Below are positions 9,129 to 16,390 of a stretch of 64,000 nucleotides of DNA, piece by piece. The position numbers and the translations under genes were made by a program. This DNA is from a bacterium HR28. Lineage in GTDB: Bacteria > Chloroflexota > Chloroflexia > Thermomicrobiales > Thermomicrobiaceae. Position 1 is the first letter of the stretch. Each line of letters begins with the position of its first letter. The stretch spans positions 186,001 through 250,000 of the forward strand of contig BEIE01000001.1 in assembly GCA_002898255.1 (NCBI GenBank), read 5' to 3'. The notes beneath the pieces are model-generated. The model saw only the letters and a list, made by a program, of their open reading frames with translations, made no database searches and was not told the DNA's origin.

Positions 9129-10544
9129 TCACGGCGGACCGGGTTCCTCTCCGCCCATACTCACCTGGCGGACCAATTCGAGGAGCTCTTCCTCGCTCCA
9201 GGCATCACGGTTACCGGCAAGTACCACGAGTTGGTAGCGGCGCATACCGTCGTCCCACACCGCGGTCTGCGGCCAGCCCCACACTGGATGCGGCACCCAA
9301 CAGAGCTGGACCCGCTCCGACACCTGGACACATTGCGCTTCCGGCCCGGCAGTGGGCCCACCAGGCCCGGCGACGGAAATACTCAGCCGTGCCACCAGCG
9401 TCGGGCCGACCAGCCCGACCCTCACCGTCTCCGAACTCTCACGGAGAGCTGAAACAACACGGAGTTCCGCCGGGAACGTGACAGCGGCCAAGTTGGGAGC
9501 CAGTGCCGCCAGGGCATCCGGGACGGCTTCGAAGACAAGCTGCGTTTGCCACGTCACGCCATCAGCCTGTAGGACATAACACCCTGGCTGTTCCACCTGG
9601 AGCTCCACCGACCGTGACCGCTCGCGCGTGCGATTGGGCTCGATGAACAGCGCGGGCTGTCCGTCCACCGCAAGTGGGACGACCTCCGGTAGATGGAACA
9701 GACGGACGAGGATCGGGCCCCGCTCACTCGCCGCGACCTGGAGTTCGGTGTGGATCGTTTGGCCGGGTGTTGCATTGCGATCACCGAGATTTACCACCGC
9801 ATCGGGGCCCAGGCCGAGGTAGACCGGCCCCTCACCGACCACGCTCCCGAATGCCCATGAACTCCTTGGACAAGGCTGTTCGGCCGCCGGCGGTCGGAGC
9901 GGACGCTGCTGCAGCGCTTCGACGAGGAGTCCCTCGGGGCTCGCGGGAAGCGCTTCTGCACCAACCGCTCCCGCTACGACCGAGATCACAACGTGCTCGG
10001 TACAGTCGAACTCGATCATCCCCAGCATCGGCTTTGCCATGAGGTCGTCTGCCTCGCGGAGCAGCGCCGCCGCCACGAGAATGCGCCGCTCGTCAACTGG
10101 CAAGAAACGCACGAACTCGAGCACGCTCCAGCGTTCGCGCTGTGCCGCCCGCCGCTCCACCCAATCGAGGAACGCCTCAGGCCTCTCGGCGTACAGACCT
10201 GTCCCGAGCGCCTCCGGTTCACGTGGCACAACGGCGAACGTGCGTGACTCGACAGCCAGTGACGTGGGTGACGTGAGGAAACCTCTCAAACGTCCGACGT
10301 CGCCACGACTCAGAGCAGAGAGGAACGATGCCAAGCCGTCGAGCGTCCCATCCAGCGTGCAGGACACCGGCAAGTCGACGGGAACAGAAGGGGTCGGTAG
10401 TGGTGGAAGAGTGGCTGCCTCCGTGAGTCGAACCGTCGGGACAACCGTCGCCGGCACCGTTCCACCGGTCGGTGTGGACGATAACCCGCGACAGGCTGCC
10501 GTGAGCAGAAGGACCGGTACAAGGGCCCGGAGCAACCGAGACAC
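9129..10544 (-). CDS. Predicted lipoprotein, function unknown
   Basis: A 471-residue secreted protein anchored by lipid. It begins with VSRLLRALVPVLLLTAAC, a signal peptide ending in the lipobox TAAC, followed by a Thr/Pro-rich linker (PTGGTVPATVVPTVRL) of the sort that tethers surface proteins in this group. I recognise no catalytic domain in the rest, which is mostly beta-prone. The start is set at the GTG at 10544: GAGGAG lies nine bases upstream and the signal peptide begins there, whereas a start at 10667 would overlap the preceding gene. It is second in an operon with the L,D-transpeptidase (61-bp gap), which suggests an envelope role. Confidence 0.8.
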   Translation of the reverse strand: MSRLLRALVPVLLLTAACRGLSSTPTGGTVPATVVPTVRLTEAATLPPLPTPSVPVDLPVSCTLDGTLDGLASFLSALSRGDVGRLRGFLTSPTSLAVESRTFAVVPREPEALGTGLYAERPEAFLDWVERRAAQRERWSVLEFVRFLPVDERRILVAAALLREADDLMAKPMLGMIEFDCTEHVVISVVAGAVGAEALPASPEGLLVEALQQRPLRPPAAEQPCPRSSWAFGSVVGEGPVYLGLGPDAVVNLGDRNATPGQTIHTELQVAASERGPILVRLFHLPEVVPLAVDGQPALFIEPNRTRERSRSVELQVEQPGCYVLQADGVTWQTQLVFEAVPDALAALAPNLAAVTFPAELRVVSALRESSETVRVGLVGPTLVARLSISVAGPGGPTAGPEAQCVQVSERVQLCWVPHPVWGWPQTAVWDDGMRRYQLVVLAGNRDAWSEEELLELVRQVSMGGEEPGPP

Positions 10545-10605
10545 GGGCACACACTCCTCGCGGCTCACTGCACCCCGAGCCCGGTATACCACGACGACAG
10601 GACAA

Positions 10606-11724
10606 TCAGGGATGAATCCAAACGACAGTTCCGACGGGAGTCCAGTCGTAGAGCCAGGCAGCAGCATCTAAGGGAAGATTCACGCAGCCATGGCTCATCG
10701 GATGACCAAAGTTGTTGTGCCAGTAGGCACCGTGCAGCGCATAGCCGAGATAGAAATACATCGTATGTGGAACGTTCGGCAGATCGTAATAGTCAATACC
10801 TGGCGTTCCACCGCGCATCCGCTCATAGCGGAGCTTCACGTACACACGGAAGGTCCCGGTCGGCGTTGGATACTGCGGGAGCCCGGTCGAAACGAGCGTC
10901 CAGAAGACAAGGCGGTCGTATTCCCAGGCCCGGAGTGCTTGATCGCTGAGATCGACCTCGATCCACTTCGCTTCGCCAACAGGTGCGCCTGCAGGTGGAG
11001 TACGAACAAGGTTCGGCACGCGTGGAAACAACTCTGGGGTGTAGACGGGGACATCGGGTGGTTGGGCAAGCGGCGCGCGCTCTCTTGAGATCCGGCGGGC
11101 AGCCCACTCGCCGAGACGCGTCACCTGGATTTCTCCAGCCGTCCCCCGCTGCTCCGGATGCCACTCCAGTCGGGCACGCTCGAAATATTGGACGGTGAGC
11201 CCGTCCTCAGTCAGTTCCTCGCTGATGGGATACCCGAAGATCCGTACCCCGCCGAAGCGCTCCCAGAACCAGCGGAAGCCGTGGCAGAGGTTGTGCCGAG
11301 TCTCGACAAAGTACTGACAGGCCGCGTTGTCCACGGGTTCAGCGGGGAGGAATGCCCGATCAGAACGGCCGCTCGTCGCCTCGACCCCAAGCCGTCGCAG
11401 CTGGACACGCCACTCGGCCGGTGCTTCCGGATGCCACTCAAAAACGGCACGCTCGAAGTACTGGACGGTCGTTCCTTGTTCGCTGAGCTCCTCACTGAGC
11501 GGATACCCGAAAATGGGGATATCGCCGTTCCGCAACCAGAACTCGAGGAAACCATAGGCGAGTGTGTGACCGGTCTGTGGGAAGTAGACACGGTCCGGCC
11601 CACCCAGCACTGCCCCAGCAGGTGACGGCAGGACCAGAACGAAGAACAGTGCAAGTACAAGGCCACCACACACTGAGCGGGCGAGGGCCTTGCCGGCAAT
11701 TGCGCGGGGCGAACACAGAACCAT
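10606..11724 (-). CDS. L,D-transpeptidase (YkuD family) with two repeated N-terminal modules
   Basis: A secreted peptidoglycan cross-linking or protein-anchoring enzyme. The C-terminal YkuD domain carries the catalytic His and Cys in [12 protein letters not shown] followed by [14 protein letters not shown] signal peptide precedes it ([20 protein letters not shown], then PSPAGA). Between them are two copies of a module of about 80 residues, each with GF..FW....G...IFGYP.SEEL, then VQYFERA..EWHPE and a final RLG. I set the start at the ATG at 11724 (372 aa), which has GGAG upstream and puts the signal peptide at the N-terminus. The repeats probably bind wall or glycan, but that is inference. 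It heads an operon with the lipoprotein at 9129-10544. Confidence 0.92.
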   Translation of the reverse strand: MVLCSPRAIAGKALARSVCGGLVLALFFVLVLPSPAGAVLGGPDRVYFPQTGHTLAYGFLEFWLRNGDIPIFGYPLSEELSEQGTTVQYFERAVFEWHPEAPAEWRVQLRRLGVEATSGRSDRAFLPAEPVDNAACQYFVETRHNLCHGFRWFWERFGGVRIFGYPISEELTEDGLTVQYFERARLEWHPEQRGTAGEIQVTRLGEWAARRISRERAPLAQPPDVPVYTPELFPRVPNLVRTPPAGAPVGEAKWIEVDLSDQALRAWEYDRLVFWTLVSTGLPQYPTPTGTFRVYVKLRYERMRGGTPGIDYYDLPNVPHTMYFYLGYALHGAYWHNNFGHPMSHGCVNLPLDAAAWLYDWTPVGTVVWIHP

Positions 11725-12160
11725 GACGCGCACTCCAGCCGGTTGGGAACGAGTGACACTCTTCAGGATACTCTCACCAGGAAATATGGGGCAAGCCAAA
11801 GCGAACGTTCGATCCTTCCCGTTCCACCTTGGACCAGCCCGGCCGGGTGGCCTTTTTGTTCTCACGTGTGCTTGTGTCCTCATTCGCGAGAGCTTGGGAA
11901 AAATGCCACAGCAAGCGGCTCGGAACGATACTGCGCCCCACTGAGGAGCGCGGCGGCATCAGGCTGGATGAAGTGAGCTCCGCAGCGTTCGCTCACTGGC
12001 ACGCTTGTCCGCCGAGCCGGTGGTCACGCCAAAGGCGACAGCCCCTACCCCCCTTACCACCGACGGCATCACTGGCTCTGCAGGCGTGACACCTGCTTGG
12101 CATCAGACGTCACCTGCATCGCCGTACTCGGCACGGAGAGCCACCGGAACCAACCGCGGT
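11725..12160. other. Intergenic region with L,D-transpeptidase promoter and an orphan hairpin
   Basis: A 436-bp gap. It holds the putative minus-strand promoter at 11765-11794 and a 10-bp palindrome CGAACGTTCG at 11802-11811, eight bases above the -35. It also has a plus-strand hairpin at 11831-11852 (arms interrupted by two single-base bulges, GGCC loop) followed by five Ts. No plus-strand gene lies ahead of that hairpin. I see no coding sequence. Confidence 0.5.
11765..11794 (-). promoter_or_regulatory. Putative promoter of the L,D-transpeptidase operon
   Basis: Minus-strand TTGCCC (11789-11794), an 18-bp spacer and TATCCT (11765-11770) give an expected start near 11758, 34 nt before the ATG. 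The layout matches the malic enzyme promoter (same -35, same spacer). Confidence 0.42.
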
Positions 12161-12523
12161 TTACGGACTCCGTGGAATTACGAGCACCTGTCCAGCCTGT
12201 AACTGGTTAGGATCTTCAATTCCATTCGCTTCGATCAGCGCCTGGAGGGAGACGCCGAAGCGAACCGCGATGCTATAGAGGGTATCGCCCGGTTGGACGA
12301 CGTACGTTGTACCGCTGCCAGGCGTCACCGGTGCTGCGGGGACAACCGTTGGCGTCGGTGCAAGAAGGGACGGTGGCGGCGGCGTTGGGGTGACGATCGG
12401 CAGTGCTGGCAACGGCGTCGCGGTCGGAACAACTGTCGGTGTCACGGTCGGCACCGCTCGACTGAATGGGAGACAGCCAGTCGCGAGTACCATGCTCGCC
12501 AAGACGAGCCAACGGATCTTCAT
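12161..12523 (-). CDS. Small LysM-domain lipoprotein
   Basis: A 120-residue secreted lipoprotein with a signal peptide ending in the lipobox ATGC. A long Pro/Thr linker (repeated TVTPTVVPT-like segments) follows, then one C-terminal LysM domain of about 45 residues (TYVVQPGDTLYSIAVRFGVS then LQALIEANGIEDPNQL). LysM domains bind peptidoglycan or chitin-type glycans, so this should tie the membrane surface to the wall. Start is ATG 12523, or GTG 12526, overlapping the stop of the DUF3006 gene. It is the last gene of the glycosyltransferase operon. Confidence 0.88.
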   Translation of the reverse strand: MKIRWLVLASMVLATGCLPFSRAVPTVTPTVVPTATPLPALPIVTPTPPPPSLLAPTPTVVPAAPVTPGSGTTYVVQPGDTLYSIAVRFGVSLQALIEANGIEDPNQLQAGQVLVIPRSP

Positions 12524-12762
12524 CACTCCTCTTCTCTCCCAAAGAGCTCTTGCTGTAGCTGCGCGACTTCAGCCCGACGCGCGTGCTCAGCGGCCTCGTC
12601 CCGCTCGAACGTTACACGTAGCACCATACCGCGCCGCAGCCATGGGAGCAGTGACCGCGGCACAACCAACTCCGGCCCTTCGTCAAAGACGAGTACCGCG
12701 AGCTCCTGCCCATTCTCCCCGCTTTCGATCCGGTCGACGGTCGCCCAGAGCCGGCTTTGCAT
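12523..12762 (-). CDS. DUF3006-family small protein
   Basis: A 79-residue cytosolic protein resembling DUF3006, with an N-terminal beta-rich part (WATVDRIE, AVLVFDEG, ELVVPRSLLP) and a charged C-terminal helix ending in GREEE. DUF3006 proteins are often encoded next to ComEC-type metallo-beta-lactamases, as here: its ATG shares one base with the stop of that gene (TGATG). The function is unknown; it may be a partner of the hydrolase, though one protein is exported and the other is not. Confidence 0.75.
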   Translation of the reverse strand: MQSRLWATVDRIESGENGQELAVLVFDEGPELVVPRSLLPWLRRGMVLRVTFERDEAAEHARRAEVAQLQQELFGREEE

Positions 12763-13655
12763 CAGGAGCGCTCCCTCTGTGTTTTCACGGTATACCGCTC
12801 GCCATCCGATGTCACGACGATCGTTCCGTCGACATCTGTCCGGTAGATGCGAGCGCCAGCAGCACGCAAACGCTGCACCGCCTCCTCGTGCGGATGCCCG
12901 TAGGCGTTGTTTCTCCCCACCGAAATGATGGCTACTTCAGGCTGAACTGCGGTGAGAAAGAGCTCACTCGAGGAAGTGCGACTGCCATGATGGCCGGCGA
13001 CGAGCAGTGCCGCGCGCAGCTCTTCGCCTTCCCGCTCGACGAGTGCCGCTTCACCACGGGTCTCAAGATCGCCCGGCAGGAGCATCCGGACAGCTCCATG
13101 TTCCAACATCAAGACGACACAGTTGTCGTTGTCCGAGATCTCGCCGTCCGCGTCGACAATCAACGGGCTCTCTGGCCAGAGGATCCGCACCCGCACCTTT
13201 GCACCGAGCTCCAACACAAGCCCTCGCTCGGCCCGGAGCGGCTGGACACCGAAGTCACGCACCAAGCGGAGCGTCTCCGCATACGCACGATTCGTGGAAG
13301 GCAAGACTGGATCGACGTACGTGTTCACCGCAATTCCCTCGAGCACCGCCGGCATGCCACCCACGTGGTCCTGATCTGGATGGCTCAAGACGAGATAGTC
13401 CAGCCGGTCGACTCCATGCGACCGAAGGAACGGCAGGATGACCTGTTCGGCGTCTTCCCGACTGTTCCCGGCATCGTACAAGAGCGCATGCCCGTCCGCT
13501 GTGACTGCTGCCACCGCGAGCGCTTGTCCGACATCGAGCACCGCGACGGTCAGCGTTGTCCCCGCAGATTCCACTCCTCGCCCGGGTAGCGAACAGCCGA
13601 TGACGAAGAGTGCCAGGAGCTGAAGGATGAAGAGGCGAAGGATCCCTCGTGCCAC
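12762..13655 (-). CDS. ComEC-like metallo-beta-lactamase lipoprotein
   Basis: A metallo-beta-lactamase-fold hydrolase of the stand-alone ComEC/Rec2 C-terminal type, predicted outside the cytoplasm. It has a short N-terminal hydrophobic stretch (LFILQLLALFVIGC) ending in a lipobox, then the metal motif SHPDQDHVGG, a second motif VAGHHGSRTSS, and YGHPHEEAV near the end. The substrate may be a nucleic acid or phosphodiester. The start is uncertain: GTG 13655 gives the signal peptide at the N-terminus and lies just after the upstream stop. A longer start at 13736 would overlap that gene by 76 bp. Confidence 0.87.
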   Translation of the reverse strand: MARGILRLFILQLLALFVIGCSLPGRGVESAGTTLTVAVLDVGQALAVAAVTADGHALLYDAGNSREDAEQVILPFLRSHGVDRLDYLVLSHPDQDHVGGMPAVLEGIAVNTYVDPVLPSTNRAYAETLRLVRDFGVQPLRAERGLVLELGAKVRVRILWPESPLIVDADGEISDNDNCVVLMLEHGAVRMLLPGDLETRGEAALVEREGEELRAALLVAGHHGSRTSSSELFLTAVQPEVAIISVGRNNAYGHPHEEAVQRLRAAGARIYRTDVDGTIVVTSDGERYTVKTQRERS

Positions 13656-13660
13656 CTCAG

Positions 13661-14242
13661 TCAGTCCCTGGCTGCACGACGGACAAGCCACAGCCGCTGC
13701 AGGACAGTGAGGTTGGTCGCCACGGCCAAAAGCCACAGTGCCCAGATGGGCCGGTCAAGTAACAGCCCCAGCGCAAGCACCACGACGCGCTCGGGTCGCG
13801 CGAAGAACCCCTGCGTCAGCTGGATACCGGCACCTTCCGCCCGCGCTCGCACGTAGCTCACCAAGATCGACCCCACAATGGTCGCGTAGCAGAGGAGGAC
13901 GGGGACGGCACCGAGCTCCGTCCGCACTATCCAGACGAGGAGTCCTCCGAGCACGAAGGCCTCCGCGTACCGGTCGAGGACAGAATCGAGCACACCCCCA
14001 AACCGTGTCACGCGTCCCGTCGCCCGTGCCACCGCGCCGTCGAGCATATCGAAGGCCCCGGCGACGATGAGGAGGACGCCGGCAAGCTGCAGTCGTCCTT
14101 CGGCGACAACCCAGCCCACCACTCCATTGAGGACAAGACCCATCACTGTCAGCTGGTTCGGCGTGAGGCCAGTCCGTGCCAGGAGCGCGCCAAGGCGTAA
14201 GACGCGCTCGCGCACACGATCCGCAACGAGCGAACTGAGCAC
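13661..14242 (-). CDS. CDP-alcohol phosphatidyltransferase (PI-phosphate synthase-like)
   Basis: An integral membrane enzyme that transfers a phosphatidyl group from CDP-diacylglycerol (or a CDP-diol lipid) to an alcohol. The family signature D-x2-D-G-x2-A-R-x8-G-x3-D-x3-D is complete in DMLDGAVARATG followed by FGGVLDSVLDR. The 193 residues carry about five hydrophobic segments. The acceptor is not fixed by the motif. The gene 6 bp upstream encodes a PimA-like mannosyltransferase, the pairing known from actinobacterial PI-mannoside synthesis, so inositol phosphate is the best guess. Confidence 0.88.
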   Translation of the reverse strand: MLSSLVADRVRERVLRLGALLARTGLTPNQLTVMGLVLNGVVGWVVAEGRLQLAGVLLIVAGAFDMLDGAVARATGRVTRFGGVLDSVLDRYAEAFVLGGLLVWIVRTELGAVPVLLCYATIVGSILVSYVRARAEGAGIQLTQGFFARPERVVVLALGLLLDRPIWALWLLAVATNLTVLQRLWLVRRAARD

Positions 14243-14248
14243 GCGTTC

Positions 14249-15436
14249 CTACCTCCCCGACCACGCGCGGAGCGCGACCCGGAGTGAGTTCCACCAGTCC
14301 ATCGGTGGTTCTGCCGCTCGTTCGCGCACTCCCCGCAGGAGCCGCTCGTAGTAGGCCAGTGTACGCTGTGCGATGACGGGCCATGAGAACTGTTCGGCAC
14401 GCTGTCGACCAGCCTTGCCCAGTCGTTCACGGAGGTGAGGATCAGCCAGGAGATGCACCAGCGCCAACGCCAAAGCCTCGGCATTCTTCCGCTCGACCAG
14501 CAATCCCTCGACACCGTGACGGAGCACGAAGCGAAATCCCCGGATATCGCTCGCGACGACCGGCCGCCCGCTTGCCATCGCTTCGAGCAACACAATACCG
14601 AAGCTCTCTCCACCCGTCGCCGGGGCACAGAACACGTCACAGGCGGTGTAGTAGGAGGGCAACAATTCCTCGGGAACGGGACCAACAAAGCGAACGTTTT
14701 CCCCAAGTTCTGCCCGCTCGATCTGTCGCTCGTAGCGCTGGGGATCCCCCGGGCCGACGACCAGGAGCAAGACATCTGGAAACTCGCGTCGCACGAGTGC
14801 AAGCGCTTCCAGCAAATACCGGAGTCCCTTGCGCGACTCGTTGAACCGGCCGACAAAAAGTACTGTTGGACGCTCGAACCGCGCGATCGGCGGAACATCA
14901 GGGCGGAACCGCTCAATATCGATACCGTTCGGGATAAGTTCGTAGTACCCCGGAAAGTAGCGAGCAATCGACTCCAGCGCAGCCGGCGAGACAGCGATCC
15001 GCCCGTGAAGCTTCGCGAAGAGCAGGCTCAGCACGGGTTTGGCCGAAAGATACCCCCAGTTGTGCGCTCGCGCCGCATGGAATGTCCCGACGTTAACCGA
15101 CCGGGAATGTAACAGTGCGAGTTGGGGCAACATTGGTGCGAGTGGCTCGTGCAAATGGACAATATCGAAACGCTCGCGGCGAAGGAGCTCCTTCACTTTA
15201 CCCGATACGAATGGCGACAGCGTGATCCGCGCCGTTGAGCCGTTCGCCGGGACAGGAACAGCGACGCCCAGCTTGATAAGATGTCCGTCGTCACTCTCCG
15301 CCTCACCGGGCGAACGCGGGGCTAGGATTCGTGTTTGGTGACCAAGCTTGCAGTATTCCGCGTCGAGATGAAGAATGTGCTCGTTGACGCCGCCGGGATA
15401 GCTGAAGTCAAACGGTGATACGAAGAGAATCCGCAT
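14249..15436 (-). CDS. GT4-family glycosyltransferase, PimA-like
   Basis: A retaining GT-B glycosyltransferase of 395 residues. Near the N-terminus is the acceptor-side glycine loop PFDFSYPGGVNEH, as in PimA. The C-terminal half has LFVGRFNESRKGLRYLLEA and the nucleotide-sugar motif ESFGIVLLEAMASGRPVVAS. PimA mannosylates phosphatidylinositol with GDP-mannose, and the phosphatidyltransferase gene directly downstream supports a similar lipid substrate. It is the first gene of a five-gene minus-strand operon reaching 12161. The ATG has GGAG upstream. Confidence 0.88.
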   Translation of the reverse strand: MRILFVSPFDFSYPGGVNEHILHLDAEYCKLGHQTRILAPRSPGEAESDDGHLIKLGVAVPVPANGSTARITLSPFVSGKVKELLRRERFDIVHLHEPLAPMLPQLALLHSRSVNVGTFHAARAHNWGYLSAKPVLSLLFAKLHGRIAVSPAALESIARYFPGYYELIPNGIDIERFRPDVPPIARFERPTVLFVGRFNESRKGLRYLLEALALVRREFPDVLLLVVGPGDPQRYERQIERAELGENVRFVGPVPEELLPSYYTACDVFCAPATGGESFGIVLLEAMASGRPVVASDIRGFRFVLRHGVEGLLVERKNAEALALALVHLLADPHLRERLGKAGRQRAEQFSWPVIAQRTLAYYERLLRGVRERAAEPPMDWWNSLRVALRAWSGR

Positions 15437-15473
15437 CGTCCGCTCCGTTAGTCACACTGCTCCGAGGAGACTG

Positions 15474-15647
15474 ATGACGAGTTGGGCACTCATCGCCTTC
15501 ATCTGTGGACTGTGGTGGACGCTCGCCACGCTCTGGCGACTGGCGCGACCGATGTTGCGGCCACCACTCTGGCTTGCCCTTCTCCGCGACGTCGTTCCGG
15601 CACCATTGCTGGGGCTGCTCCTCGTGCGTCTACTCGGTATCAGCTGA
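15474..15647 (+). CDS. 57-aa hydrophobic small protein
   Basis: A short plus-strand frame with a strong ribosome site (CGAGGAG, five bases before the ATG). The predicted product begins MTSWALIAFICGLWWTLATL, a clear membrane segment. A basic stretch (WRLARPMLRP) follows, then a second hydrophobic region (PLLGLLLVRLLGI). It lies between the divergent glycosyltransferase start and the convergent PRC-barrel gene, overlapping the last 18 bases of the latter. I recognise no family. Confidence 0.6.
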   Translation: MTSWALIAFICGLWWTLATLWRLARPMLRPPLWLALLRDVVPAPLLGLLLVRLLGIS

Positions 15648-16169
15648 GACGATCGGACGCTCCGTTCCGGGTTGCCTCTCATCCTCCCGCTCACCAGAGC
15701 TGATTTCGTGAAGGACAACCGCGTCACGTCCTATCGTCCGGACCTGTTCGATCGGCACCGTCCGTCGACGACCGAGCAACCCGCCGATGCCAGGGGGAGC
15801 AATCACAACCGTCGTTAGCGCGCCACTCACCGGGTCGAACTCAGCATCGTCTACCGTCCCTTGCGCTTCACCTCGTTCCGTCACCACCCGGAGCCCGACA
15901 AACTCGTCGATTCGAAGCGTGGTCCTCTCGCCGTCACTGGCCGGCCGAAGCACCTCGCGATGCGGAAGCATCACTGCATCATGCCCGATGCTATGGAGCT
16001 CCGAAAAGGAGACATCGCTCAAGTTCCCGCGGAACCGTCCACCACGCCGTACGCGAAGAGCCGCGACCCGTCGCTCTTGTGGATCAATCAATGCGTCAGA
16101 GACCTCGCCGAGCCGCTCCCCACTTTCGACGGCGATGACGGCCAGCCCACGCAGCGCCCGGAGTTCCAC
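15630..16169 (-). CDS. Protein with two PRC-barrel domains
   Basis: A 179-residue protein with two PRC-barrel repeats. The first is about residues 1-78 (GLAVIAVESGERLGEVSDAL), the second about 88-160 (FVGLRVVTERGEAQGTVDDA, then IEQVRTIGRDAVVL). PRC barrels occur in photosynthetic reaction-centre subunits and RimM and often act as small adaptor domains. No enzyme motif is seen. The C-terminal 25 residues are polar and probably disordered. The start is a GTG with AAAGGAG upstream. It stands alone, divergent from the penicillin-binding protein gene. Confidence 0.82.
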   Translation of the reverse strand: MELRALRGLAVIAVESGERLGEVSDALIDPQERRVAALRVRRGGRFRGNLSDVSFSELHSIGHDAVMLPHREVLRPASDGERTTLRIDEFVGLRVVTERGEAQGTVDDAEFDPVSGALTTVVIAPPGIGGLLGRRRTVPIEQVRTIGRDAVVLHEISSGEREDERQPGTERPIVSADTE

Positions 16170-16390
16170 GGGAGCGCTCCTTTCATCCCTTCGGCACCAT
16201 CATACCCTGCGCATCGATCAGTTTCTCATCGCCTTCGCCTGGCGTCCAGAGCGCTGTGGTCTTGTCTGGTCCTTAGGTGTGAGCACGTCAGCGCCCCCGT
16301 CTGCCAGGGCCATCAGCGGCAGGCGAACTCGGCACCCGTCAGTTGTGTATCCTCTCAGGCGAGCAACCGCTCGGTCGAGGTTTCAGGAAG

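Noticed and set aside
12390-13589. 399-codon plus-strand frame opposite the metallo-beta-lactamase region
   Set aside because: It crosses three well-supported minus-strand genes and shows no domain.
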